Of a stretch of 64,000 nt of DNA, positions 54,301 through 62,031 are shown piece after piece. The position numbers and the translations under genes were made by a program. Source of the DNA: Aquibium oceanicum (GTDB lineage Bacteria > Pseudomonadota > Alphaproteobacteria > Rhizobiales > Rhizobiaceae); NCBI RefSeq assembly GCF_001889605.1, contig NZ_CP018172.1:1-64000 (forward strand), in the 5' to 3' direction. Position 1 is the first letter of the stretch; each line of letters starts with the position of its first letter. The notes under the pieces were generated by a model. The model saw nothing but the letters and a program-made list of their open reading frames with translations, was not told the origin of the DNA and did not search any database.

Positions 54301-55871
54301 TCACCGGACGGTCACGCCGTATCGTCCGGCGAGCCGACAGCGGGTCGATCGCCCGCTTCGCTGTCGAGAACCGGCCTGGAAGCTCCAATCTCGACGAGGC
54401 GCGCGCCTTCCAGGACGACGAGAAGGGCATTCTTGTCTTCAGCGATGCCGGCGGTACGGGGCGCTCCTACCATGCCGATCTTGGTGCCAGGAATCAGCGC
54501 CGCCGGCGGCACAATCTGCTGGAGGCAGGTTTCCGCGCCTATGTCGCCATCCAGGGTCTCGGCCGCTCCCATCGCACCAATCAGAAACAACCGCCATGGT
54601 TCCGCATGATCGCGACCAATGTGAAGGCTGAACGGCGGTTCCTGTCGACGATCGCGCGCCGTCTCGACACGCTCGGTGCGATCACCCGCGGACAGCGGCA
54701 GACCGGCGGGCAGGGCATGTTCCGCGCCGAGGACAATCTGGAATCGCAATATGCCCATGATGCGCTGCGCCAATTCTATGGCCTGCTCCATCAAGGCAAG
54801 ATCGACGGCTGTTCGCTGACGCGGTTCGAGGCGATCACCGGCCTGTCGCTGACCACCGAGGAAGGCGGATTGCGCGACGAACTGCCGCCAATGCACACCT
54901 TCCTCAACCGCATGCTGGCACTGACGATCTCCATGCAGAACCTGTTGTTCGAATCCTTCGAGCAGCTGCTCGCCGCGCGCATCGAGGGCGCGATCGCCGC
55001 CGGCATCTACGACCAGGGTCTTGAAACCCTGTCGGCCGAAAGCATGACGGTCAAGGAACGGCGCCTGATCCACACCCATCCGGCGACCGGCGCGCAGTCG
55101 CACCTTTTGACCATCGAGCGCCTCGTCCGAAACCGGCCGACGACGCTCAAGGAGGCCTTGTCGATGGCTGCCTTCGATCCCCGCGCCACCTTCATGGTCA
55201 ATGCGAAGTCCAGGCGGGCCGCGGTGATGATCCCGACCCGCTCGATCATGCTCGAAGACGGGGCCGTGGTGCCGCGCGTTTCCCTCTACAGGCCGATGGG
55301 CGATGTCCGTTTCGAAGCAAACCAGCTCAAGGAGACGAACTGGGAAGAGGCCGACAAGCAGGTCTTCGCCGAGGCTTGGGAGGCCGAGCTGACGACGATC
55401 CCCGCGTTCACGACCTCGACGCTGCACATCGTGACCGGTTTGCTTCTGCCGATCTGGAAGCTGCTGCCACGCGACCACTGCAAGGTCTTCCGCCTGGAAA
55501 TCGACGGTGGCGGGCCGATCGTCGGCCGGTTGATCGCACCATCGGAGCTATCGCGGCTGTGCCGCAATTTCGGAATCGATCAGACGCAGATCATCGGCGC
55601 CGACCAGGCCTGGAAAGCAGTGCTCAACGGATCCTCGATCATCGGCCTTGCCGGCGACATGACGCTACGCCGGGTCCGTGTGATGAACGACTACCGTGTC
55701 GAGCTGGCCGGGTTCACCCCCGACATGCGCGACTGGCTCAAATCGATCGGCCTGTTCTCCGAGCTGATCAACTGGAAGCTGCGCTTCTTCGTTCCGACCA
55801 CCGAGGAGGGACCCGCCATCCTCGCCAGGCTCCTGCAGCGCCATCGCCTGATCGATGTCGCCGGCATCTGA
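51387..55871 (+). CDS. DNA methyltransferase-strawberry notch helicase fusion protein
   Basis: The start ATG 51387 gives 1494 residues. Residues about 120-300 are a class I methyltransferase domain: VFEPSAGTGLLAIWAELA (SAM loop) and VVLMNPPFSAGIHVEG, with catalytic NPPF at 219-222. From about residue 450 comes a strawberry-notch type superfamily 2 ATPase. It has RRGWFLGDGTGVGKGRQIAG (Walker A, Lys540), VIVFDEGHALAN (DEGH at 655), and a C-terminal helicase half with GILVFSDAGGTGRSYHADLG and AYVAIQGLGRSHRTNQ (motif VI). Such fusions occur on plasmids, ICEs and phages and are thought to modify or remodel incoming DNA, perhaps against host restriction. It shares its leader type with the DUF932 and ParB-like genes. 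Confidence 0.9.
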   Translation: MNIVTTTSAAAAAGPLATPNHDPAQRAAAILAAAGRLVYYLERGQPIGAATLRSTMTEALGGTDAQGHWSWKDAYEATEVAQVLFLRKFGAAITAQAQTRQAALAMLTKVAGHVPTHTRRSEESQALQQLSTPMPLAFVASRAAGIIADDVVFEPSAGTGLLAIWAELARASLSLNEYAPVRRALLADLFARATVTRHDAAHIDDYLDRRVRPTVVLMNPPFSAGIHVEGVVADAAWRHLTSAFARLAPGGRLVAITGSGLSSDNPRWRTAFERLQEQGTVLFSAAIDGSVYARHGTTVETRLTVIDKIAAGDPKTLAASRGTAPDLPTLLSWIGDLPPRSPSTSPTSIGALANGVLRGVAAKMAARKAADARRPAAVTTPSSRRTEHASKPRPLAPRAAPAPSEDDIVELFYELRDAPAVDPIAAADGIYEPYRVQSIHIPGAKPHPDKLVESVAMASVAPPKPSYRPHLPKRIVANGDLSDAQLESVIYAGEAHSGHLAGHWSTDATFDNLKTVAPDAEGAVRFRRGWFLGDGTGVGKGRQIAGILLDNWLKGRRRHVWISKSDKLIEDAQRDWSALGQEKLLITPLSRFRQGKPIKLKEGILFTTFATLRTDEREGKRSRVQQIVDWLTGADEPDLYPTDEPHIFDGVIVFDEGHALANAVGGKSDHGAKAPSQQGRAGLRLQRALPDARIVYDSATGAADVESLGYAERLGLWGSTDLPFVTRSEFISAVEDGGVAAMEVLARDLKAMGLYAARSLSFEGVEYDILEHELTPDQIRIYDSYAEAFQVIHTHLDAALEAAGITSKDGTRNKQAKAAARSAFESSKQRFFNHLLTSMKTPALIAATNRDLDEGLASVIQIVSTGAALTERRLAQIPTEEWADIQVDVTPREYVIDYLMHSFPVQLFEEYSDEKGDVFSRPVYDDAGNPVICRDAERRRDDLVERLGSLPAVPTALDQIVQTFGTDRVAEITGRSRRIVRRADSGSIARFAVENRPGSSNLDEARAFQDDEKGILVFSDAGGTGRSYHADLGARNQRRRRHNLLEAGFRAYVAIQGLGRSHRTNQKQPPWFRMIATNVKAERRFLSTIARRLDTLGAITRGQRQTGGQGMFRAEDNLESQYAHDALRQFYGLLHQGKIDGCSLTRFEAITGLSLTTEEGGLRDELPPMHTFLNRMLALTISMQNLLFESFEQLLAARIEGAIAAGIYDQGLETLSAESMTVKERRLIHTHPATGAQSHLLTIERLVRNRPTTLKEALSMAAFDPRATFMVNAKSRRAAVMIPTRSIMLEDGAVVPRVSLYRPMGDVRFEANQLKETNWEEADKQVFAEAWEAELTTIPAFTTSTLHIVTGLLLPIWKLLPRDHCKVFRLEIDGGGPIVGRLIAPSELSRLCRNFGIDQTQIIGADQAWKAVLNGSSIIGLAGDMTLRRVRVMNDYRVELAGFTPDMRDWLKSIGLFSELINWKLRFFVPTTEEGPAILARLLQRHRLIDVAGI

Positions 55872-55886
55872 GAGAGGAGGACACTC

Positions 55887-56933
55887 ATGTCGTCCGCCTC
55901 GGACCTGGCGCGCCGACTCGGCCAATATGCCGAGGCGGTATGCCGTGCATACCTCTCCAATGGACGTCGCTCGGGCAATCACTGGATTGTCGGCGACGTC
56001 CGCAATGCAAGCGGGCGGTCTATGCATGTCCGCCTGAAGGACAGCCCGAAGGGCCCGGCCGGAAAGTGGGTCGATGAGGCCACCGGTGAATATGGTGACC
56101 TGCTTGACGTGATCGAGCTCAGTTGCGGCCTCGTCGAATTCCGCGACGTCGCCGACGAGGCCCGCCGGTTCCTGAACGAACCGCATCCGGAACCTGCTGC
56201 TCCTTCCCCTGGCGCGCAGCGCCATCCGGCCGCGCAACGCGGCTCTGCCGACGCCGCGCGCCGGCTGTTCGCCATGTCGAAGCCGCTGGCCGGCACGCTT
56301 GCCGAACGCTATCTCGCTGCGCGCGGCATTCTCTTGCCCACGCGCGAGCGCGCCCTGCGTTTCCATCCGGACTGCTTCTATCGCGATCTCGTGACAGGCC
56401 AGATGTCCGCCTTCCCGGCGTTGATCGCAGCCGTGACCGATCTCGACGGGCGCGTCACAGGCATCCAGCGCACATGGCTCGACCGAGCGGGCGCAGGGAA
56501 GGCGCATCTCGAGGATCCCCGCCGCTCTCTCGGTCACCTGCTGGGCAACGGCATCTGGCTCGGCCTTCGACCCGGTGCGCCCATCCCGGTCATGGCCGCC
56601 GGCGAGGGTTTCGAGACGATGGCCTCGCTGCGCACCGTGATGCCGGCGCTGCCGGTGGCCGCCGCCACTTCGGCCAGCCACCTCTCCAGCCTGAGCTTTC
56701 CGGCCGGCTGCCGTCGCCTCTACATTGCGGCCGATGCGGATGCCGCCGGCCGACACGGCATCCGGCGTCTCAGCCAGCGCGCAGGTGAGGCCGGGATCCT
56801 GAGCATGGTGCTGCGCCCGCAGCTCGGGGATTTCAACGACGATCTGCGCCAACTCGGGCCGAACCAGCTCGCGGCGTGGCTCGCCGATCAGCTCGTTCCG
56901 GAGGATGCCCGCTGCTTCCTGCCGTCCGGATGA
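55887..56933 (+). CDS. Primase-like Toprim protein (DUF7146 type)
   Basis: The 348-residue protein has an N-terminal primase-like domain (AEAVCRAYLSNGRRSGNHWI, KGPAGKWVDEATGEYGDLLD) without obvious zinc ligands. After a Pro-rich linker come AERYLAARGILLPTRERALR and the Toprim fold: VMAAGEGFETMASLR (Glu), LYIAADADAAGRHGIRRL (DxD) and QLGDFNDDLRQLG. Proteins of this type are plasmid or phage primases in leading-region or replication modules. It follows the helicase by 15 bases and is surely cotranscribed. Confidence 0.85.
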   Translation: MSSASDLARRLGQYAEAVCRAYLSNGRRSGNHWIVGDVRNASGRSMHVRLKDSPKGPAGKWVDEATGEYGDLLDVIELSCGLVEFRDVADEARRFLNEPHPEPAAPSPGAQRHPAAQRGSADAARRLFAMSKPLAGTLAERYLAARGILLPTRERALRFHPDCFYRDLVTGQMSAFPALIAAVTDLDGRVTGIQRTWLDRAGAGKAHLEDPRRSLGHLLGNGIWLGLRPGAPIPVMAAGEGFETMASLRTVMPALPVAAATSASHLSSLSFPAGCRRLYIAADADAAGRHGIRRLSQRAGEAGILSMVLRPQLGDFNDDLRQLGPNQLAAWLADQLVPEDARCFLPSG

Positions 56934-57181
56934 CCGGTTCGGGCCGGTAGGCGGGCAGGGCCGCGGCGTCACGGCAAGGCGCGCAGGCACGGCAGGGTTC
57001 CATCGGAGAGGCCGCGCCCGCGGCCTGCCTGAGAGGCGATCCCTGCCACCCCCGGGCCACGGCCGCAACGGCTGCGCCGTCCTCCGCTGCGCTCCGGCCT
57101 GCGGTGCGGCCGCGCCCCGGGCGCGGCCGGGATGCGCTGTCAGGCCGCGATGGGCGCGGCCACAACCAACGGAGACACGCC

Positions 57182-58126
57182 ATGACCTACGAGCTTCCCT
57201 TCGATGACGCCTACGAGCCCTACCACGCTTCCTCGCCGACCGACCGCGTCATCCTCGAACTCCAGATGTACGGCCATCGTCCACATCAGGACGAGCCCGA
57301 TCCCAGACCCTTGCCCGACGACGAGGTGATCCGCACCGGATTGGCCGGGATCGTCGAAACCTTCGCTGGCATGCTGGGCGACACCAGGCTCGAACCCGAC
57401 CTCGACGACCTGCTCTGGTCCTTCGCCAACGTCTTCCACCGCGCGGCCGAACGCGTCACCCGCAGCCTCGACCGTAACGAGGAGGCACAACGGTCCAGCC
57501 AGCGCGAACAGGACGGCTCGGAGGTGAAGTCGGTGGAACTGGAACGGCTGACGGCCGAAGGCATCACCTACATCGAGCGCCGCAACGTCCTCGAAATCAT
57601 GCGCGACGAAGCCGCCGACCTCTACGAGGCGCAGACCGGCTCGGCCTGGCGACCCCGCTCCGGCTCCAAAGTGAACCACCGCAATCTCACCTCCGCGGTG
57701 ATCGACAGCCGCGACTTCCTCGCCGCCCGCAGACGGGCCGAAACCGAGATCCTGCTTCCCAACGGCCCGAAAATCGCGCTCACGGGCGGGCTCGACTTCA
57801 ACGACCACAATCTGATCTGGGACAAGCTCGACCAGATCCACGCCAAGTACGAGGACATGGTTCTCTTGCATGGCGGCGCGAAGACCGGCGCGGATCTGAT
57901 CGCCGACAAATGGGCGAGCACCCGCAACGTCACCGTCGTGCCGTTCCCGCCCAACTTCGTCAAATATCCCCGCAAGCAAGCGCCGTTCAAGCGCAACGAC
58001 GATCTGCTCGAAGTGATGCCGATCGGCGTCGTCGTCTTCCCCGGCGGCGGCATCCAGGCGAACCTCCGCGACAAGGCGCGCCGGCTCGGCATCCCGGTCT
58101 GGGAGTTCTCGGGAGACGGCGCGTGA
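57182..58126 (+). CDS. DUF2493 / SLOG-family (YspA-like) protein
   Basis: The 314-residue protein starts at ATG 57182. The first 190 residues are a helical region special to these plasmid proteins (VIRTGLAGIVETFAGMLGDT, LDDLLWSFANVFHRAAERVT). The C-terminal 120 residues are a SLOG Rossmann domain: KIALTGGLDFNDHNLIWDKL, MVLLHGGAKTGADLIADKWA and VVFPGGGIQANLRDKARRLG, with the glycine-rich GG motifs that bind nucleotide ligands. SLOG proteins sense or process nucleotide-derived signals, often in conflict systems. A second SLOG protein is encoded at 59199. Confidence 0.86.
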   Translation: MTYELPFDDAYEPYHASSPTDRVILELQMYGHRPHQDEPDPRPLPDDEVIRTGLAGIVETFAGMLGDTRLEPDLDDLLWSFANVFHRAAERVTRSLDRNEEAQRSSQREQDGSEVKSVELERLTAEGITYIERRNVLEIMRDEAADLYEAQTGSAWRPRSGSKVNHRNLTSAVIDSRDFLAARRRAETEILLPNGPKIALTGGLDFNDHNLIWDKLDQIHAKYEDMVLLHGGAKTGADLIADKWASTRNVTVVPFPPNFVKYPRKQAPFKRNDDLLEVMPIGVVVFPGGGIQANLRDKARRLGIPVWEFSGDGA

Positions 58127-58304
58127 GCGCCGTCTTCCCCGGATCCGTTCCGGAGCGCTATGCCATCATCATTTCGACGAACCCGACCCCCGCGCGGCGT
58201 CGGGTTCGTCCCACGTCGACAATTCGCTCGCGTCATCCGCAGATAGCGTTTCTTGCAAATATAGGAAATCTGGATATTATGGAAATCACCACGGAGACAT
58301 GGCC

Positions 58305-58565
58305 ATGCGGCAATTCACGACAGGCGATCTCAACAAGCAGGTTGGCGACGTCACCGATGCCGCCAGCCGCGAACCGGTTGTGCTCACAAAGCACCGCAAG
58401 CCGCGTTTTGTGCTGATGAGCTACGAACATTACGAGCGGATGCGCACCGGCCGCGATCCGCGTCGCGCCTATCATGTCGCGGATATGCCGGAGGAGCACC
58501 AGAAGCTCTTCGCTGCCGAATTCGAGCGGCTGGCGCGCGGCGAGGGCTATGACGATGAGCCGTGA
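58305..58565 (+). CDS. Phd/YefM-family antitoxin
   Basis: ATG 58305 is well placed after GGAG; ATG 58299 is too close. The 86-residue protein has the Phd fold (FTTGDLNKQVGDVTDAASRE, PVVLTKHRKPRFVLMSYEHY) and an acidic C-terminal toxin-neutralising tail (FERLARGEGYDDEP). Two GGAAATC direct repeats about 18 bases apart in the A/T-rich leader may be its operator. The toxin gene overlaps its end. Confidence 0.85.
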   Translation: MRQFTTGDLNKQVGDVTDAASREPVVLTKHRKPRFVLMSYEHYERMRTGRDPRRAYHVADMPEEHQKLFAAEFERLARGEGYDDEP

Positions 58566-58971
58566 ATTTTTGCCCGGCCAGGTCATCGCCTATCCCTATC
58601 TCTGGGCATGGCAGCACGAGCGCGGCGAGACCGAAGGCCGCAAGGTTCGTCCGACCTGTGTCGTTGTCGCCATGCGCAGCGACGACCGCCTCACCCATCT
58701 GGCGTTGCTGGCGATAACCACACAACCGCCGCAAGCTGGTCGAACGGCGCTGGATGTCCCTGAGATCGAATGCAAGCGCGCTGGTCTCGGCGATCTCAAG
58801 CAGTGCTGGATCGTTGTCGACGAGTACAATTATGATATCGTCGAGCGCTCCTGGTACATTGAACCTGGCAGCGATGCCCTCGGACGCTTCAGCAGAGCCT
58901 TCGTCGCCAGGATCGCCAACGCCTTTATTGAGGCACGCCAGTCGGGGCAGCGCGTCAGCCGTCTGGATTGA
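58555..58971 (+). CDS. PemK/MazF-like toxin
   Basis: From ATG 58555, inside the antitoxin end, the product has 138 residues. It opens FLPGQVIAYPYLWAWQHERG and continues ETEGRKVRPTCVVVAM, the conserved PemK/MazF block with the catalytic Arg region. It ends with LKQCWIVVDEYNYDIVERSW and a helix. PemK-type toxins cut RNA. Pairing with a Phd-type antitoxin rather than an AbrB-type one is known among mixed modules. Confidence 0.75.
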   Translation: MSREFLPGQVIAYPYLWAWQHERGETEGRKVRPTCVVVAMRSDDRLTHLALLAITTQPPQAGRTALDVPEIECKRAGLGDLKQCWIVVDEYNYDIVERSWYIEPGSDALGRFSRAFVARIANAFIEARQSGQRVSRLD

Positions 58972-59132
58972 CGTCTTCCAGCTGGCCAACAACGTCGCCG
59001 GGTCCCGGAGCATTGTGACATCAACAGCGACGCGAGCCGGCCTTCGGCCGCTCGGGCTCCGGGCGCGGCGTGCCGCCGCGCCCGTCTCGCCATGTCTCCC
59101 GCCAAAGGGGGCTGCTTTGTCTGCGGCGGTAT

Positions 59133-59167
59133 CCGGCTCGCGTGAGAGAGAGGAGGGCTGGAGCCGG
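59133..59167 (+). promoter_or_regulatory. Leader hairpin with purine-rich loop before the SLOG gene
   Basis: A perfect 7-bp stem, CCGGCTC/GAGCCGG, encloses 21 bases containing GAGAGAGAGGAGGG. It ends 31 bases before the ATG at 59199, matching the position of the other backbone leaders. Confidence 0.58.
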
Positions 59168-59198
59168 GGTGCTGTGTTCCAGAGAAAGGAGAGCGACC

Positions 59199-59732
59199 AT
59201 GGCGATGATATTCCTGGGCGGTTCACGTGATATCTTCGAATTGCCAGCCCCCGTGATCGAGAGGATTGGCGCGATCGTTGCCGCCGAGCACGGCGTGCTG
59301 ATCGGCGATGCGCCGGGAGCCGACGCCGAGATGCAGGGCCTGCTTGCGGGCTATAAATACGAGCATGTCGGTGTCTTCCACGCTCGGGCCGAACCGCGCA
59401 ACAATCTCGGCGACTGGGCTGCTTACCACATTCCGCCGCCGGCGGGCGCGCAAGGCTTCGCTGTTCATGCGGAGAAGGATCGCGAGATGGCCCGGCGCGC
59501 CGATTTCGGACTGATGATCTGGAACGGGGAATCGCCGGGGACCGCCCTCAACATGCTGCGGCTGGCGCTGGCCGGCAATCCTTGCGTCATCTACGACACG
59601 ATGCGCCGGACGGTGTGTACGCTGCACGACACCGCCGACTGGCGCGCGATGATCGAAGACGCAGGGCCGGACATCCGTCGGCAGATCGAGACCCGGATGA
59701 CGCCCGACGAGTGTCTCGACCTGACCGCGTGA
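59199..59732 (+). CDS. SLOG-like nucleotide-binding domain protein
   Basis: The 177-residue product, behind AAAGGAGAG, is a single Rossmann-like domain. It has MAMIFLGGSRDIFELPAPVI, RIGAIVAAEHGVLIGDAPGA (GDAPGAD loop) and FGLMIWNGESPGTALNMLRL. This is the DPRA/YspA (DUF2493) pattern of SLOG proteins, with a C-terminal helical extension. The ligand is unknown. A second SLOG gene lies 1.1 kb upstream, with a toxin-antitoxin pair between them. Confidence 0.75.
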   Translation: MAMIFLGGSRDIFELPAPVIERIGAIVAAEHGVLIGDAPGADAEMQGLLAGYKYEHVGVFHARAEPRNNLGDWAAYHIPPPAGAQGFAVHAEKDREMARRADFGLMIWNGESPGTALNMLRLALAGNPCVIYDTMRRTVCTLHDTADWRAMIEDAGPDIRRQIETRMTPDECLDLTA

Positions 59733-60214
59733 GCCGCGACGCGCATCCGCTGGGTCCGCTGGGCTTGAACCGCCGATGCCGATGTTTCAGCAGTGCGACG
59801 CGCCGACCCCTTGCAGACGGGCCTCGCGCACTGCGCGCCCGGTCGTTCGAGAGGATGACGCATCCCGTTCCCCGCTCCGCGAACCGCCTCGAAATTTCCC
59901 AAGGCGAAGCCACCCATGGCAGCCCGGCTCTCGGCGCCGGCAGGTTCTGCGCCGGAGCGCCACGACGGGGAGGCCCGGCCGGCGGAGATCCGGGAAGCCT
60001 GCGGTCTCGGCGATGCCCGGCAATCGTGGGCGTTCGCGCGGGGGGGGGGGTCCCGGGGCATCGGCGGTGAAAAGGCGCTGGCGGACGCGGGCGAGCCAGT
60101 CACTCCATCGATACGGGCTCGGCGGTCCGGCGGTGCATGCGTGGGGGCCTGATGTGCGTCGCCATCGGCCACATCCGGCCCATTCCCTGGTCATGTCGTC
60201 TTTGTAGAGGACCG
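59733..60214. other. GC-rich intergenic stretch with a G11 tract
   Basis: About 480 bases without a convincing gene. All open frames are short, Arg/Pro-rich and lack ribosome sites. It contains an 11-base G run at 60040-60050. Confidence 0.45.
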
Positions 60215-60407
60215 CCTGCTTACTGCGGGCAACCCCTGAAGGGGTAAGACTCGACCGAAAATTCGGCAAAATTCGATTTCGGTTGTTTGATGCGGACCCA
60301 GGCACTTTCTGAAGACCGCGCCGCAAGCGGCTCGGAGAAAGTGCGGGTCCGCTTTGCTGCGGAAAATAGAATTTTGCCGAATTTTCGGTCGAGCTGCCCG
60401 CAGCAGG
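60215..60407. repeat. Nested inverted-repeat element upstream of the DUF736 gene
   Basis: Outer arms CCTGC...TGCGGGCA (60215-60231) and TGCCCGCAGCAGG (60395-60407) enclose a perfect 25-bp inverted repeat at 60250-60274 and 60369-60393 (ends CTCGACC...GGTCGAG). A further inner repeat lies at 60292-60310 and 60336-60352 (GCGGACCC...GCACTTTCT). The whole could fold into one long cruciform. No short target duplication is evident, so it is either a MITE-like element or a site such as an origin or regulator target. Confidence 0.75.
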
Positions 60408-60466
60408 ACGGCCCTCTCCTTCGACGCCATCGGGAATGGTCCCGATGCAACCGAAGGAGAAGTACA

Positions 60467-60790
60467 ATGGCCACCACGATCGCACAGCTCACCGAGAAGC
60501 CCGACGGCTCGATGGAAGGCGTCTTCGCCACGATCCGGGTCAACGCCCCGATCACCGTCGTCCCCAACACGAACAAGTCGCACGAGGACGCCCCGGACTA
60601 CCGGGTCATCAACAAGCGCACGGGCTTCGAGATCGGCGCCGGCTGGGTCTCCACATCACAGCGGTCCGGCAAGGACAAGACCTCGTTCAAGCTGGAAGCT
60701 CCCGAGTTCGGCGTCATCTTCGGCAACCTCGCTCCCGCACCCGGCGGCGAGGAAAACAAGAAGGTCATCCTCTGGAACAACCCGGAGTGA
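60467..60790 (+). CDS. DUF736 family protein
   Basis: The 107-residue protein starts at ATG 60467, behind GAAGGAGAA. It is a typical DUF736: MATTIAQLTEKPDGSMEGVF, YRVINKRTGFEIGAGWVSTS and FGNLAPAPGGEENKKVILWN. The family is a hallmark of alphaproteobacterial plasmids and ICEs, with a predicted OB-like beta fold and no known function. It lies right after the nested inverted repeat, which may control it, and before a hairpin terminator. Confidence 0.9.
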   Translation: MATTIAQLTEKPDGSMEGVFATIRVNAPITVVPNTNKSHEDAPDYRVINKRTGFEIGAGWVSTSQRSGKDKTSFKLEAPEFGVIFGNLAPAPGGEENKKVILWNNPE

Positions 60791-60798
60791 GCCGCGAC

Positions 60799-60824
60799 GG
60801 GCCGGCCCCGCAAGGGGCCGGCCC
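60799..60824 (+). terminator. GC-rich hairpin after the DUF736 gene
   Basis: A perfect 11-bp stem, GGGCCGGCCCC/GGGGCCGGCCC, with a GCAA loop, followed only by TCTCTGTG. It may end or attenuate transcription. Confidence 0.6.
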
Positions 60825-60855
60825 TCTCTGTGTTCAACACGATCAGGAGGCTTCC

Positions 60856-61182
60856 ATGAGCCGCTACGCCATCACCGTCACCAGCCAAGGGCGCTCCGAC
60901 ACGCAAGCCATCATCGGCTACGATCCGCCGCTGCGCACCTTCTTCCTGCAAGCCTTCCCGGACGAAGCCGGTGAGGATCTCGCTCTTTGGCTGGGCACGA
61001 GCGACCGCCAATACGAAACGATCGATGCCCTGCACATGGCGGCGCTCTCCAGAGGCTACAGCTTCATGCCGCTGCCCGCCGATGTCGCCACGCAGCTGAA
61101 TGCAGACCGCGCCGATGAAGCAGAACGCCCGCCGCATGACGGCCCGCTCGCCGCCTTCCTGCGGTATCTGCAATCGAAGTAG
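60856..61182 (+). CDS. Protein of unknown function
   Basis: The 108-residue product from ATG 60856, behind AGGAGG, contains ITVTSQGRSDTQAIIGYDPP, TFFLQAFPDEAGEDLALWLG and GYSFMPLPADVATQLNADRA. It is likely a small alpha/beta protein special to these replicons. It is the last gene before a strong terminator and probably cotranscribed with DUF736. Confidence 0.65.
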   Translation: MSRYAITVTSQGRSDTQAIIGYDPPLRTFFLQAFPDEAGEDLALWLGTSDRQYETIDALHMAALSRGYSFMPLPADVATQLNADRADEAERPPHDGPLAAFLRYLQSK

Positions 61183-61190
61183 CCGTCACG

Positions 61191-61229
61191 AAAAGCCCGC
61201 GCCGGACGATCTCCGGCGCGGGCTTTTTT
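61191..61229 (+). terminator. Rho-independent terminator
   Basis: A 16-bp stem (AAAAGCCCGCGCCGGA with TCCGGCGCGGGCTTTT) and a T6 tract. It is the strongest terminator in the window and, being A-rich on the left arm, works on both strands for the convergent WGR gene. Confidence 0.9.
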
Positions 61230-61250
61230 GTGCTTGCCTGACCGCCACCT

Positions 61251-61502
61251 TCAACCATCAGCCGATACGTCGCGGTATCCGCGTCGCCGCTTGACGCGTG
61301 ATAGCGCCTGGCGTGCCGCGGCGGCTTCCCGCGCGGTCTCATAGAGGTCGATGCGCATGCGGCCGGCCCTGCCGATCCGTCCCCATTCACGCACGAGGCA
61401 GATGTCGCCGAACAGGCTAGGCATAGACGACATGCGATAGAACCGCGCCATGTTGCGCGCAGGATCGATGCGGTGAAAATGGATCGCGTCTTCAGTCTGC
61501 AT
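61251..61502 (-). CDS. WGR-domain protein
   Basis: From ATG 61502 the product has 83 residues, essentially one WGR domain. It has HFHRIDPARNMARFYRMSSM, CLVREWGRIGRAGRMRIDLY (the WGR motif) and TAREAAAARQALSRVKRRRG. WGR domains bind nucleic acid ends in PARPs, and stand-alone bacterial versions are common on plasmids. It converges on the DUF736 unit across the terminator. Confidence 0.85.
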   Translation of the reverse strand: MQTEDAIHFHRIDPARNMARFYRMSSMPSLFGDICLVREWGRIGRAGRMRIDLYETAREAAAARQALSRVKRRRGYRDVSADG

Positions 61503-61718
61503 GATCGGATCGTCGCGTCTGAGACTGATGCCGTCCAACGAGTTCTATGAATCGATCCGTCTCCATCGATTCACGATGCTGATGCATCCGCTGCAAGAGC
61601 GGGATATGGGCGAGCCGGCCTGCGGCCGACCGCGCTCTATTCGCGGCCTGCAGCCGCTCACGGAGCCTGCCGAAGCAGTCTCCGCCTTCGGTGACGATCG
61701 CCTCTCGCTTGCTTCAGG

Positions 61719-61975
61719 GACCGGTTCGACCGGCCCCCTGAAGCAGACGAGGGGCATTCCCTCGCGCACCCGGCCGGCTGGTCGCCGGATATGGACGCGC
61801 CCCCTCACGGGGGCGCGGGTCTATCTCTCTGACGGCCCAGTCTACTGGCCGCTCCCATCGCCTCAAGGACTGCGCGGCGCCTCCAATTTTCTGCCGCCGC
61901 CCTGAAGAAGGGCGGCGGCAGAAAATCGGTTCCTCCGCTTGCCGCCTCCGGCGGTCGCTGCGCGATCCTTGACCC
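61719..61975 (+). repeat. Structured intergenic repeat, copy A (leader of the 62032 gene)
   Basis: A 257-bp element homologous to copy B at 62709-62954. It contains successive hairpins: CCGGT-TCG-ACCGG, GAGGG-GCATT-CCCTC, GCGCCCCC-TCAC-GGGGGCGC, and a perfect 16-bp stem TTTTCTGCCGCCGCCC/GGGCGGCGGCAGAAAA. A final TCCGCTTGCCGCC...GGCGGTCGCT block precedes CGATCC..TGACCC. Its end lies 56 bases before the ATG at 62032. No protein-like frame occupies it. Confidence 0.8.
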
Positions 61976-62031
61976 GACGCTCGACTTGCCCGTCGCCGTG
62001 GCTCCGTCATCAAGATGAAGGAGACCATGAC

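Noticed and set aside
60250-60393. Simple rho-independent terminator
   Set aside because: The arms are 25 bp and 94 bp apart, with nested repeats and no T tract, far from terminator form.
59787-60485. 232-codon minus-strand frame in the 59.7-60.5 kb gap
   Set aside because: It is Arg/Pro/Ser-rich, crosses the G11 tract and the inverted repeat, and has no recognisable domain or ribosome site.
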